Assembly (NCBI GenBank): GCA_003586115.2 | Contig: QVOM02000103.1 | Span: 4,875,837 to 4,939,836 of the forward strand | DNA length: 64,000 nucleotides | Source: Salvator merianae | Taxonomy: Eukaryota > Chordata > Lepidosauria > Squamata > Teiidae | Reading direction: 5' to 3' | Shown: piece after piece, positions 25,201-39,502 of the stretch | Position numbering within the stretch: the first letter of the stretch is position 1 | Layout of the letters: the number at the start of each line of letters is the position of its first letter | Position numbers and translations under genes: made by a program | Notes under the pieces: generated by a model | The model's database searches: none | Told to the model about the DNA's origin: nothing | Seen by the model: the letters and a program-made list of their open reading frames with translations, nothing else

Positions 25201-25618
25201 AGCCAATGCAAAGAGTAGGTGAGGGAGCAAAGAAAAAAAAGTTAGTCAGGCATAAACTTAAAACTCCTCTGTCTGCAACCTAAGGGCAGCAGTCTGGCAG
25301 ATGAGACAGAGTAAGCCTGTCATGAGGAGAAGACTGACTTCTTCCTCTTTGGTGCCCGCTGCATTCTCGGTGGCTCATGGATATCCCGCTGCTTGTGGGA
25401 TTGGCTTGCTTTCCAGCTCCTCCTGGGTACCATGGGATTCTTGTAGATGCTCAGGGTACACTGGCTGGGACTCTTCACATAGAGACAATGTTGTCACCTG
25501 TAGGTTTGTCCACCTCAGCCAAGGCCTCAGACGGGTACTGGCCCTTGGGTACTGACCCTGACGGGTTCTGGCCCAGGGCGCTGAGCGTACGCCATGTCAT
25601 CTGTGGCCTGGCGTCCTT

Positions 25619-25668
25619 GGTGTGTGTGCATGTGTGTATGTGTGTGTGTGTGTGAAAGAGAGAGAGTG
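25619..25668 (+). repeat. (GT)n microsatellite with GA tail
   Basis: Interrupted TGTG/TATG units followed by AGAGAG. It lies in the 3' region of the minus-strand transposase gene. Confidence 0.9.
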
Positions 25669-25959
25669 CACACACAACACACATAAGATTTCTTACCTCT
25701 CCCCCCTCCCTGCTTCCTTTCCCTTTTTCCTTTCCTTGTGTTCATTTTTAAAGATTCTAATTTCCCCTTTATTCAAAACTTCCTGTTTTCCCCTTAATTT
25801 GTGGCTTTCTTTTAACCTTTTTGTGCCTTTTTTGTGCTTTCTGTTACTTTCCTTGGGAATTATTGCCCCACCTAGTTCTTTTTTTTGGGGGGGGGGGTCC
25901 GGCTGCCTTTGGTGCTGCAGGATTGGGATGGAGTCACCCATGGCCTGGTCACTCACCCC

Positions 25960-27537
25960 CAAAGGCAGCTCGTGAAAGCCCAGCAGGGGCAGGTTGGCCT
26001 TTAAGAAGACAAGCTGCTCCACAAGCCAAGCACATGTGAGAGCGCGATGAGATGTCACCATGTCACCAGCCATGGAGAACACCCTTTTGCTCTGCACAAT
26101 GTCAGTGGAACAGACAGGTAGTTCCAGGCAACAGCTTCCAAATCCAGCCAGATTTGGCAATGGTTTGCCCCAAACTCGGATGGCACCATGTCCTCGCCTC
26201 CCACTTCCCCCTCTAGATACTCCAGAACAGACTGTCCAGAACTATCGAGCGTAGTTAGCTTCCGCCATTTTGTGGACATGTCACTGAAGTCAAAAATCTC
26301 AAACTCCATGTCAGATAGTTCCTCCTCCTGGCAGATGCCTCCAAAACTGTGCTGCTGGGCCCAACGCTACTGCTGGCCACAAGGGAACTTCTGCCACTGG
26401 AAGCGGGGGATGCACTGTGAACTGGTGCTCCACTCTCTGATGCCTGCCCAACCTCTCTGACAGAACACTCCTAACTGCTTCAACCAGGTGCTCTCTCCAC
26501 CGAGGGAGCTCATGCATAGGGACATCTCCCTCCTAAATCCTTGGGTCAAGAAGGCAGGCCAAAATGGCCACAGGCTTCTTTCTCAATGGCTCGATCAGCC
26601 TCTTCTCAACCTCAACCTGCAGCCGACACGCCAAGGCCCGGCCAGCCTCAGTGGTCAGCTGCAGCTGAAGCCCACCAAGATGTTTGCCCAAGGCAACCAC
26701 GCTGGGCAGCGCCATGCTCAGCATCCCTGTCTTTCCACTCAGTTTCCTCATCAGCTGATCAAAGAATCTGAGTGCCTTGACAGCATCTGCAATGATGCAC
26801 CAGTCCTCCGGGGAGAAACTGCACTCCTCCATGTTATGCCTCATAGCGAGTGTGTGAAGGGCAGGGTCTGGCTCTAGCAGGCATTGGAACAAGATATAGG
26901 TGGAGTTCCACAGTTCAGCAGTGAAACGCATGACTGGGCAGGGACAGATGGCAGTGCGTGACATCTGTTCCTGCACTGCCTCCCTGCACGCATTGTATAG
27001 GGAGGGCACCATGCTCCTGTTGAATGTGGTGCATAGTCAGGGGCAAGCAGGTGGAGTAGCTGGTGAAAGCCAATGTTCTCCACCACAGAGAGTGGCTGAT
27101 CATCAAGGGCGATCATCTCCACAATGGTCTGGGCTAGGAGAGATCTACCTTGGTGATTACCCCACTTGCCCCTTGACTTCTGCAACCACTGTTGAGGTAA
27201 CTGTCTGCTGGGTGACAGACACAGCACCGGCAGGGCTACTTCCAGGCATGCTGGGCCTACTGCTGTCAGTAGGGGGAAGAACGCCAGGGTGCCGACTCTT
27301 CAGATGGCTCCACAGAGCTGTGGTGCCAAGACACCTGATGTTTTGCCCCCTGCTGACCTGTGCCTTACAGTGGTTGCAGGCAGCATAGTCTGGAGCATCA
27401 GGGTAGAGCTCAAAATGCCTCCACACTACGCTACCCTCAGGGCTACCATGACACCCCCATTTCACTGGTGATGGTCTGTAGGGTTGATCTGGCCAGAGAT
27501 GGGCAGACCTGTCTCGGGAGCTAGATGGACTCTCCAT
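25960..27537 (-). pseudogene. hAT-superfamily transposase with N-terminal BED zinc finger (decayed)
   Basis: hAT transposases cut and paste DNA flanked by 8 bp duplications. The minus-strand ATG at 27,537 (context CCATGG) starts a frame with a BED finger at residues 37-84: VVWRHFELYPDAP, ligands C54, C57, H78 and H83, and GTTALWSHLKSRH. The frame stops at 27,157. The next domain continues in another frame (IVEMIALDDQPLSVVENIGF, then LLHLLAP), then returns to the first frame for 27,012-26,533. That segment includes MRFTAELWNS, FSPEDWCIIADAVKAL and ILACLLDPR, typical of the RNase H-like region and its insertion. The C-terminal dimerisation domain is split again: VAWNYLSVPLT, then RVFSMAGDMVTSHR and EQLVFLKANLPLLGF, ending near 25,977. 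Total length corresponds to about 515 codons, shorter than the 600-700 usual for the family, so an internal deletion is likely. At least three frameshifts make it inactive. Confidence 0.86.
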
Positions 27538-27616
27538 GGCCCGGGTAAATAAGACCTTGAAGAACAGAAAATTTCCCAGGCTCCGAAGCCTGAGAAAGGT
27601 ACGGGGGCATACGGCC

Positions 27617-27799
27617 AGCTGTCAGGATGAGGCAATGCTAGTATAATAAACATGTACTTATCAGTTGCTTTGAAGCCGCTATTGTGATGATTAGTAGCTA
27701 TGATAAAAGGTAGCTGCTTGAGCTATATATATCGAATGTGTACTGAATAAAGTTTGAGCAATTCTTCTTCGCACTTTGACTCGGGTCAATCATTGCTTC
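27617..27799 (+). repeat. Possible solo LTR-like segment
   Basis: Starts TGTCAGGATG and ends CATTGCTTCA. TATATATA near 27,726 is followed within about 25 bases by AATAAA (27,747), the compact promoter/poly-A arrangement of an LTR. No second copy, no clear target duplication and no gag/pol frame were found. A proline- and glutamine-rich plus-strand frame follows (27,776-28,120) but shows no known motif. It could equally be an internal part of the hAT element. Confidence 0.28.
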
Positions 27800-28279
27800 A
27801 ATGGTCCTGCTGCTTCTGGCTCCTTCTGGGGATTAGAACTATCAACTCCCCAGCCCACAGCTGAGAAGGACCAGAGCGAGGCTCCTGCTCCTCCTCAGCC
27901 TCAGGCTGTGAGGTTGCACTGGAACCCAGGACAGGTGGGAGAGACCCAGGGGCCATGGCAGCTGAAACCATTGCCACCACCACCTCTTCCCTTGCTGGAG
28001 GAACCTGTGATTCCTCAGCATGGAAGAGGCTGTGCTCTATTGCTGAGGAAGATCCAGGAGCAGCAGGCTCAGGCCCAGCTTCCCATATGGGAAAGTCAGG
28101 CCTGCATACTGCGTGCTTGATGATCCACCTGGTGGCAGGGACTCAGGGAGTAGGTCCCTCAGATGCTTGCTTACCACATCCAGCAACTCTTCTCCCTTCC
28201 CTCCTGCCTAGCAGTCTAGCCTTTCCTTTGCTCTGCCCTTCCCAGTTATCTTTTTCTGATTTTACAAAAGACCTAAGTC

Positions 28280-29690
28280 CCTAAACCTAGCAGGGGTGAG
28301 CTGGGGGCTGGGAGCCCTGAAGGATCAGGGTAGCCTAAGAGGGATAGGTGGGTGACCTATTTAATTTGGATGCATGTCACCGGCACAGCGCTATGGCACT
28401 GCTGTGTGACACACAGAAACCTGGGTGAACTGAATTACCCCAGAGAAGCAGCAGACTTACTTTGGGGGAGCCTCCTATAAGAATTTAGTTTGGGGAAAGC
28501 AGCAATTTGATGGGTGTGGTGGAAGAAAACCAAAAGAGAGGGAAGGAGGAGGTTTTGGGGAAGCCTGACTCTAGCACCCCTCCTGCCTTGTCCTGAAATG
28601 TAGCCTAACACTGGTCCTAAGCCTAAGTCACTATGTCAGAATCTATTTAAAGGGAACTTGTAAACCCACACTCACTAACTCTGTGCCTGTGCACAACCCT
28701 AGCCACCCAGATTTACAACCCTAGCCCACACATTCAACAAAAAAGAGAATAGAAAGGTGGCCACGTACCACTGGGAAAACAAAATCAGAAGCCCAGAAAA
28801 CAACCAACAGCACGTCAAAAGGAAAAAGACAAAAGGTGCACTGCTCTGCCAGTGCCCAGTCACACACCAACCATGCAGATTCCAGATTAATACAACAACA
28901 CAAAAGTAGTCAATTTAAATAAACCAGCAACAGAAAGAACAAGAAACAGTACTATAATATATTCTACTTAAATATAACAGGAAAACAATCAATAATTCAA
29001 ATAAATATAACCAAGACAACAATAAATAATGAAAGTAAAAAGACTCTCCTACTCTGATCCTCCCTTCCCCTCCCCTCCCCAGCAAGATTAAAGCAAAAGG
29101 TAAAGGTAAAGAAAGAACCAAAAGAACTCAGGCAGTGCAAAAAAGAGAATCCACAAGAACCCACAGAGAACCCACAGAGCTAGACCACCCACCACGTGGA
29201 GCTCCCACCTCATGGTCCAAAGACAGTAGTCCTCCTGCTCAGTCCAGTCCAGTCCAATCCAACTGAAAATATTAGCTCAACTGCTCTTGGGCATCTCCTT
29301 TTATATAGTGCCTTTTGGCCCCCACTCCCACCCAGGTTTCCAAAACTGCAAATAGAATACCTGTTTCCCTGGTAGCAAGGAACCAAACAATAGTAAACAA
29401 GGCACCCAATAAGCTACTGAAGCAGTAACTCAAAATCCAATGACCAATCACTGATACCAAGACAGCAGCCAATAAAAAATTCTAATCCATTAGGCGAACA
29501 AAGCTACAGTCACACAAGAAAGAATACAGGCCCATCGAGAACTATGGACATTGTTGAAAAATCAGCATATTTCACTTTCGCATTCATCCATAGACTTTGA
29601 AAAATGCGCTTTTCACATTTCGAATGAAAATGACGAAAATGCCATTTTTGTACAAAATACAAAAGTGACGAAGTTATTTGACACATCCCT
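28280..29690. other. Non-coding right flank inside the hAT element
   Basis: Upstream of the minus-strand transposase. I see A-rich and CCAGTCCAGTCC-like low-complexity patches near 29,240 and, close to the right end, TTTCGCATTC and ACATTTCGAATG blocks mirroring the left subterminal region. No conserved frame. Confidence 0.45.
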
Positions 29691-29691
29691 A

Positions 29692-30274
29692 CTCAGCACA
29701 TTGTGAGACCTTTTTCTTTATGCATCAAGCATTCCCCTATTACTTCAGAACACTAGGAAAATTTGTTTGAACAATGCAGATTTGTTGATACTATGAAGAA
29801 CTAGATATTGTCTTTATTGTACTAAATGTGAAGAAGACAATTCAGGGTCCAAATATATATCTAGTGCAGTTTTGATAGAAAACAGTAAACTGAAGAAAAT
29901 ATCATGAAAATGTAGAGCCTCTTTATTCGTCTTTTGTCATTACTTTAATTATTCCAAGATCAAGCTTGCATGCGTGAGTGAGTTACCACAAATACAATTT
30001 TACAGATTGAAAAAGGCACTGTGTGCATTTAAGGTCTATGAAGATGGATGGCAATTCAGATTTAAGTTGCTATTGAAGAAAAAGTATAAGTTTATGTTTG
30101 CCTTATGTTAGCTTTGTGGGCTATGACATGGTCATTCTTTTCCTTAGTGGACATCTTGTTGAATTTGTCTGTATGCAAATTTTGCAAACTGGTGGAAAGT
30201 ATAGCAAAAGTGATGTAAATGGAAAAAAAGATTGTTTATAGCATTTATAACCCATCTTTTCTCTAAAAAGTAAG
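29692..30274. other. No gene recognised
   Basis: AT-rich sequence with no conserved frame or recognised repeat. Confidence 0.45.
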
Positions 30275-30631
30275 GGTGGTACAGAATGTCTCTTGCAAGG
30301 TTTGATTGGGCATCACATGGTCCAATCCAACCTTGCAGGCCCAATCAGGGCATTGCACAGGCCCAATCAGGCCCAGTTCCCCATCGCAATGTGTGATGGG
30401 CACATCCCACCAAAAATGCCCACTGCACTGCAGGTAAGTGCAAATGAAACCTTACCTGAAGCTCACTATGAGCTCCAGATAAGGTTCCAGATTACAGTTT
30501 AGTGCACCAGTGGTAGAAGTGATCGGGAGCAAATGAAGCCCACTCCCGGTTGCTTTGACCATCCTGCAGTGCAGATGCACTTGGATAGCAAGCATGCTAG
30601 ATGCTTGCTAACATCAAGAGTGAATAGGTCC
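30275..30631 (+). mobile_element. GGGCC-TIR element, subfamily A-like, truncated or degraded (copy A3)
   Basis: The interior has GGCCCAATCAGG repeats, CATCGCAATGTGTGATGGGC and ACCTTACCTGAAGCTCACT, paralleling 44,280-44,410 of copy A2. The right end is AAGAGTGAATAGGTCC, a mutated AAGTGTGAACAGGCCC. The left end is not clear. Confidence 0.5.
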
Positions 30632-32077
30632 ATGGAGTCCCAGGGACTGTCTCAGTATGTTCTTTTTTTTCATATCTAGTACAAAATACAGTAGAAACTG
30701 CCATAATATGATTTCACAAAACAGATTCTTTGCTATTATCATCTTAAGAATTATGACTCTTTTCTCATAGCACACATTGTTTGTTCACTATTGTGTAATT
30801 TGGCACCATTTGAGAATGTATCTCAGGGCAAGGAAGGGGCCAAATGGGGCAGCTGTCTTGGAATTAACCCCACCTGATTGGAGCAAGCAAATCCAGCAGC
30901 AGGATGTGGCAATTTCCATTGTGGAAGAGACAGAGACATACAGAATGAAGAGCTCCCTGCTTTCAGAGAGTACAGGAAGTTAAGGAGAGCATTTGCCAAA
31001 AGAGGAAGCTGCTCTACCAGAAAAACCCTGAGAGCAAGAAGAAGAAGCTGAAGGTGGCAGTAGTTTCCTGCATGGAAGAGAAAAAAAGAACATGGAGTTC
31101 ATTTGCCAGAAACTCAGCATCAATTGATCACAGTGTAAAACCTCTCTAGGGTTGCCTTGCACATCTGGAAGGTCTTCATGCTCCCAATGTTTGACACTAG
31201 CAAGCATCCTTCTCTGCCTCTCCTAGCTCTTGGAAGGTGAGTTCCATAATCCGTGAGTTGTTTCTTCTTCCACAATGGAAAACTCAACCTCCTTCAGCTG
31301 CTTTGTCTTGTTCCCATGATTGTCAGTCAGGATGGATTATTCCCAGTGAATAATCAGCAACAGTCCTCCTCTACCCCTCTCCATCCTTGGAAACCACCAA
31401 ATTCATGCCTGCATCCTCTCTCCAGACAAGTTGGCCTCTGGGAGGTTCCCCTAACCTCTGGATTTCAGAATATTTTAATTGATCTTATAGTGCATTTTCA
31501 CAAAATGCATCACTTCTCAGGAACATAACCCTTGTGCTATATAAAGCTCTATTGTATAATGTGACTCCACTGTTAATTCTATTAAATTTAGATGTTGTAG
31601 GCAGGTTACAAGCAGGAACCTGGGGGGGGGGGGGAAGTGCCACACATTTTGTATTAAAAGAATAGCACTTAAGATGCAATTTATTTATTTATATTTCTAT
31701 CCCACCCTATAAAACAGATATTCTTAATAAGGCTGCTGCTCACATCCCTCAACTCCCTGCTGTCAGTTTTGACCACTGATCTTCAAAATAGGCAGCAGGG
31801 AGAGGGGCTTGAAAAACTGAGATCGTTTTAAAACATTCTTCTTCTTCAGTGTCTTGATGTTGTTTATGGCAGCATTGTAGGGTGGGGCAGAGTGGTGGCC
31901 ATGCAGCTGCCATGCTCTCCCAGTGCATTAAATACGCAACAAGGGGACAATGCCATGCAAACACTGCCCCTCAAAGCACCATGCAGGTACTGTGAGGAAA
32001 GAGCCAGGTATGATCTTCAAATAAATGATACAAATAAGACTGTTGAGAAATAAGACAGTTGATAGGCTTTACAGAAA
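30632..32077. other. No gene recognised
   Basis: Contains a G-run at 31,621-31,634 and a minus-strand LINE tail near 31,681. A few 60-90 codon frames lack motifs. Confidence 0.45.
31681..31730 (-). repeat. LINE-type 3' tail, minus strand
   Basis: TTATTTATTTATATTTCTAT followed by CCCACCCTATAAAA is the antisense of a reptile LINE 3' end. Confidence 0.5.
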
Positions 32078-32085
32078 CTGGAAAC
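32078..32085 (+). repeat. 8 bp target site duplication, left (CTGGAAAC)
   Basis: CTGGAAAC occurs directly left of the TAGGGGTGTGC end and again at 33,685-33,692, directly right of the other end. An exact 8 bp duplication is diagnostic for hAT insertion. Confidence 0.92.
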
Positions 32086-34671
<2,586 letters not shown>

Positions 34672-34809
34672 GGATTGCATCCAGACATTGTTTACTTATT
34701 CCGCTATATTTGGATATTTCAGAATAAAGCATGTATATTCCAGAAATCTATGCTTTATTCCATAATATCTAAATATAGTGGAATAAGTAAGTGATATCTG
34801 GATGTAACC
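34672..34809. mobile_element. Palindromic MITE, ends GGATTGCATCCAGACAT
   Basis: GATTGCATCCAGACATTG and TACTTATTCCGCTATATTTG on the left are mirrored by ATATAGTGGAATAAGTAAG and ATATCTGGATGTAACC on the right. Same family as 34,910-35,005 and 17,410-17,533. Confidence 0.75.
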
Positions 34810-34909
34810 TTGGTGAACACATGGATTGACTTCCTCCAGTCTCACCAGTCTTCTACAATTTTTCTCAGGTTTGCCAAGGAGATTTTCATCATTGTCATAA
34901 TTGAGTTTA

Positions 34910-35005
34910 GGCTGCATCTAGACATCACTTACTTATTCTGGTATATTTGGATATTCCAGAATATCCAAATCTAGTGGAATAAGTGAACAACTTCTGGATG
35001 CAGCC
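34910..35005. mobile_element. Palindromic MITE, ends GGCTGCATCYAGACAT
   Basis: A 96-base near-perfect foldback: GGCTGCATCTAGACATCACT and TATTCTGGTATATTTGGATA on the left mirror TATCCAAATCTAGTGGAATA and CTTCTGGATGCAGCC on the right. Flanked by TTA on the left and TAT on the right. Its end sequence equals that of the 1.18 kb element at 47,279 with few changes. Confidence 0.8.
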
Positions 35006-35712
35006 TATCTATCTACCAGCTAGCTGACCTCTTCTCCTCCCATTACTTTGCCAATCATCATCATGTTTTCTGTAATACCTTGAGGAGCCTCTTCCAGTAC
35101 CAAAATTCACTAGACTCTACCTCTTTCCTGTCTTGCTTCTTTATTGTCCCACTTTTGCATCAATACAACACAGAACTTAAAACCATGACATTAACCGTTC
35201 TGCTCTTTGTGTTTAGTGGGATGTCATGATACTTAAAAATCTTTTCTAAACCTTTCATTGCTGATCTTCTCCATAGTCTACCCACATAAATTTTCAGTCT
35301 GATGCAGATTGAAATACTAGGTGTGTTACCTTTTCTCCCCTTTCCTCCTGGAACAATTGATCTTAGTAGTTCATGCCAAGCAGGGTGGTTTTAGAAGCTT
35401 TTTTTTCAGAAGGATGAAAATGAAGTTGTGCATTTTGCTGCCCACTCCAATAAGGAAGATCTTCAATCCTTGTGACTTTACTAAATTCCATGGTTACCCT
35501 GCTCACCCCTTTGTCGAAAGCACAAGCAAAAGCATATTCTTAATTTGTTGTTATTTAAGGAAAGATTTGTAAAACTTCATTGTGACGTTAACCTTTCTCC
35601 AAATTCCAGGTGGTTAGTGGGGTCATCTTGACCATAGAGGACAGAATTGGTCTAAGAATGATTCCAGATGTGTTAAAAAAAATCTGGCAGGTATCTGCTC
35701 CTGTAGCATCAT
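35006..35712. other. No gene recognised
   Basis: Unique-looking AT-rich sequence; no conserved frame found. Confidence 0.45.
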
Positions 35713-36304
35713 AGTCAAACACTGGCACATGTTTGCTAGCTCTGCAGTTCAGTCTAGGAACATGGAAAGTTGACGCAAGACACGCCTAAAGAGCTTGGTG
35801 CAAATGAAGGGATTTCAGACAAAAGCTGAGGGAAAAGGGGGCCATCCTTCCAGATAGACCAAAGGCTCTCTGGAAAGTCCCACTTGTTTTAGAGTTCAGA
35901 GCAAAAGAGTATCATTACAAGCTGTACCTGGTTCCAGGAACCACCCAACACCACCTAGTGCAATCATGCTATCATCACACACACACACCTGCAGCTGCGT
36001 TCAGCTGCAAACACTCATCTCTCACAGCTCTCCCTATCAAGACAGTTCCCCCTGGATCCTGGTACACAAAAACATTTCATTTAACAGAAAGGTCTACAGC
36101 GTTGCTCATTTAGCCTTCTTAGTTTTCTCCACAGAAAGTCCAGAAGAAGGAAAGTGTGAGGAAATGCACCTTCTAAGCACTGCAGCAACAGTCCTTCATT
36201 TTGCCAGTTCAGCACAGCAACGAAGTGCTTGGCTTCCTTCTTCTGGACTTTCCACATTCCTAGACTGAATTGCAGAGCCAGCGAGCATGTGCAAGTGTTT
36301 GACT
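35713..36304. repeat. Large inverted repeat (foldback), 58 bp outer arms
   Basis: The left arm 35,713-35,770 and the reverse complement of 36,247-36,304 agree at all but about seven of 58 positions, for example CTCTGCARTTCAGTCTAGGA. A second inverted pair lies inside: AGAAAGTCCAGAAGAAGG at 36,134 against CCTTCTTCTGGACTTTCC at 36,236. No coding content and no clear target duplication. Confidence 0.78.
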
Positions 36305-38283
36305 AAGTCTCACAACTGTAAAGCATGACATGCAACAGACCCCTGTGACAGGTCTTCAGTTGTGACTCACTGCAATACTGGTTTACTTAGAAAAAATGGC
36401 ATTTCCCTCCCCGTTCAGCAGAAGCCTTTGTCTTCCTTTTAGGGGCATGACTGTGTGGAAGAATAAGCCTTGCACAGGAAATAGAGTCTCTTCTTTTGAA
36501 ACAATTATGGGTAGAAGTTACAGATTGATACCACATTCTACTGACTTCACCTATATGCTCCTGCAGTGCTATTTTAATTCTATGTTATTTCAAAGATACA
36601 CATACAAAAGCATGATAGGATAGGTAACACATTTTGCAGCTTAATCTGTTCTCTGCTTTGGCAAATAAGTTTTGTATTCATTTTGTTGGTAAGCAGAAAT
36701 ATATTTCACAATTCTTCTTTGACTGTGTTTCCTAAACTTGACTGTAATATTTATATTTAGGTTGCCATGCATGATTACAGCTCACCTATGCTCAGTGCAA
36801 CAGCAGGATACAACTGTATTTCAACAGCTGGGACAGACCTGAGCTTTTTGACAGGCTGGCAAAGTGGAGGCATGTTATTTTGGCTTCTGCCTCCCAGTTG
36901 ATAATGACCTAAATAAAAATACTTTAATTCTACGTAGTTGGCTGTCTCTGTACCCAAATCTACATATAAATCTACACATAAAAAGGTGTCACAAAAATGC
37001 ACTTCCTGTCCTGCCACTGGAAAACTGACATTGTAAAATTCTGTACCCAAAACTTCCAACTGCTCAGAGAACAAAGTTTGACAGACTATTCTATTTTAAG
37101 ACTAGCAGTCACAATGTTCTGATCTCCAAACTGATCTTGTTGAGAGATATTCTACACAATTTCTTCTACTAAGAATGAAAATGAATCTTTCAAAATGCAG
37201 AAAACCTTGTTTTGCTTTTAAGAAAATATCCTGCAAATAAATACAATGTTCTTCTAGTAATGTATGTGAAAAAAAACTGCTATCATTTTTCTTTTTTAAA
37301 AATGAATTCAGGTCGTGGGGGTTCCTTTCCTTCAATCCTTCCTTGTCAAATTCTTGGATTATGTCATTTAAAATTAATTTTTAACTGAAGTGTTCTCTTG
37401 CAATATTGCAGTATTCCTAGTCCATTTGGTGTTGAGAGTCTCATGCATTTTACAGCTTCACAGAGATTGCCAGTGAACAGGAAAAACATACCTGAGACAG
37501 ACATTATAAATATCTGCTCTGAAGAAATGAAATTAAGGCTGTATCTCCACTTGAGATTCATGACTGCTTCCATGAGTCCAAAGAAGTGCCTGCTGCCACC
37601 CCATCTCCATTTTTGATAGTGGCAGGCATCTTGCACTGCCTCTCTTTCTGGCATGATCATCAGCAAAGTCACCTATTTTGTAGGACAGTTTCTCCTGCCC
37701 TGCCTGGAGGAGTCACAATTCCCTGGGACCTTGTCACTCTGATGAAGGGGGTGCCTTCGTTCTGTGGTGCCTCACCCAACTGCTATGATCCATCAAGAAG
37801 TAGAGATGCAGCTATAGACTTGTTTGCATATTGCTATCTTGGTCCACTCAGTGTACAATGGGTGAATGGAATTCAGCGGCAGCTGTATTCATTATTGCTA
37901 TCACCAGCATTGTTTTGTCAGGAGTGCCAATGGTAAAGTGTGAAACTTATATTCATACATTTCTTATATCTCTACAATGAATCAAAAATGTGTTGGAAAC
38001 TCACAAGCAATGTTTAATTAATATTTCCTCATATTACCAGAAAAATACTTGAAGTTGCTCAAGCAGTTTCTATTATGCTTAAGAAATGTATGCTGGTCTA
38101 ACTCCTTTCAGGCACTAGTAAGAGAAAAGACTAAAAAAATGTCATTCAACTTTAAGGAGGGAGCAGCTTTTACAAAGTGGCCAAAGATTTTCATTTAGCA
38201 GTAATACCTGGATTATAGGATATTCATACCATATAGTTTTACCAGGGGCTGACTTTTACATCTTTTATCCAAATATAGTACTT
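36305..38283. other. No gene recognised
   Basis: Several 70-120 codon frames occur on both strands but none shows a family motif, signal or consistent splice context. No repeat was identified. Confidence 0.45.
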
Positions 38284-38780
38284 TTTAAGAACGTACGAAA
38301 TGCCTTGCTGGATCCAATCAGTGGCACTCTTTTCCAGCAGCCTATTTTCACCAGCGCAGCCATTGGCATATGGAAATCCAAAGACTGTTCTAAATATATT
38401 ATTTGCTCTGCTTAGGATGTGTTCATGTATAGTTTTTTTCTCTGTGGTTTCTTTGAAATAGCTTTGAGACATACCAGTTTACTCCTCCACTCTTTTATGA
38501 ATATTCTAGACTAGAGAAGGTGAATTAGTGGTGGAAAGAGAACACCAGCGCCATATGCTCCTGTCTTTAAGATGCTTCTGAGATTCTTCTCTTGCTACAT
38601 GTGCATGAAGATTTGCTATCTCTCAACAAGTGGTGTCCAGGAGCATTCTGCCTTCCATCACACTGCCATCAGGACTAATAGTCCTGCCGTCACACTGTCA
38701 TCAGGGATAATAGCCACCAATAACCTTGTCCATCGTGAAGTGGCCTGAACCCTTTTTTGGAACCTTCTAAGTGAGTAGCC
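38284..38780 (+). repeat. GAACATAAGA-family retroposon copy (diverged)
   Basis: GCCTTGCTGGATCCAATCAG near the start and TAGCCACCAATAACCTTGTC with CATCGTGAAG near the end correspond to the head and tail of the reptile repeat also present at 50,822. The middle is disrupted. Confidence 0.55.
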
Positions 38781-39167
38781 AACAATACATATTATGTTGG
38801 GATTTTCATTTCTGCTGTTGTCTGTGCTCATTTTTTTGGTGCTTGAAGAAAATATGTTTTGTTAATTAACTTTAGGGATGAGAGTAAGCATGCCCAGTGT
38901 TTGATTGATTGTGTTCAGAAGTTTGTTTCTTTTTTCACTGCTGTTTAGTGTATTCAGTGTTTAGGTACTTCTTTGTCATTTTGTGCCACCATGAAACTTC
39001 TGCATAAGATATTTCTCTGCCTCTGTCTCTTTCTAACATGCACATGTAACACTCACACACATTCTTACTGTCTCCTTCTAATCATTCAGACTGTTATCTG
39101 CAACTTCCTGAGTTCCTATTCCTGAGTTTTGGCAGAGGAAGAAAAGGCCATGAAATTCAGTCTCAGA

Positions 39168-39193
39168 TTATTATTATTATCATCATCATCATC

Positions 39194-39240
<47 letters not shown>
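39168..39240 (+). repeat. (TTA)n microsatellite with ATC interruptions
   Basis: ATTATTATTATC, then ATCATCATC, then a long TTA run. Confidence 0.96.
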
Positions 39241-39502
39241 GCAAACCTAGTATTTAAACACACATCCTACAGAGTATAATGATCACAAGTTCTTCCCATT
39301 GAATTCCTTATAAATTTCCCCCATTCTAAAATCAAAGCAAAAGGCAAAAAGCTGTTTACTGATAAAAAGAGATGGTCAGTTGCATCATATTACTGTGAGG
39401 GGAGGAAATGGGCTGGGTGACTTGGAACAAATTGAGTAGAATATCCAAGAGTGTTAGAAAGAGTTGGAAGAAGGGACAGCTTAAGACAGGATTAACAACT
39501 TT

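Larger units (their letters stand above)
21365..29691. mobile_element. Large two-gene hAT-type DNA transposon (decayed)
   Basis: The left end reads TAGGGATGTGCCAAATGAAT, and the reverse complement of the right end reads TAGGGATGTGTCAAATAACT. TTCGCATTTCG-type blocks follow on both sides. The T/CAGGGRTGTGC form is usual for hAT ends, and the two shorter hAT MITEs in this window start similarly (TAGGGGTGTGCACGAAG). Inside lie a Myb/SANT-like gene on the plus strand and a BED-finger hAT transposase on the minus strand, converging. Eight bases outside each end (CATCCTTC and CTCAGCAC) do not match, so no target duplication is visible; a recombinant or rearranged copy is possible. Much of 27.6-29.7 kb is non-coding and may include other insertions. 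Confidence 0.7.

Noticed and set aside
21361..29700. An 8 bp target duplication for the large hAT element
   Set aside because: The flanking octamers CATCCTTC and CTCAGCAC do not match, so I do not claim one.
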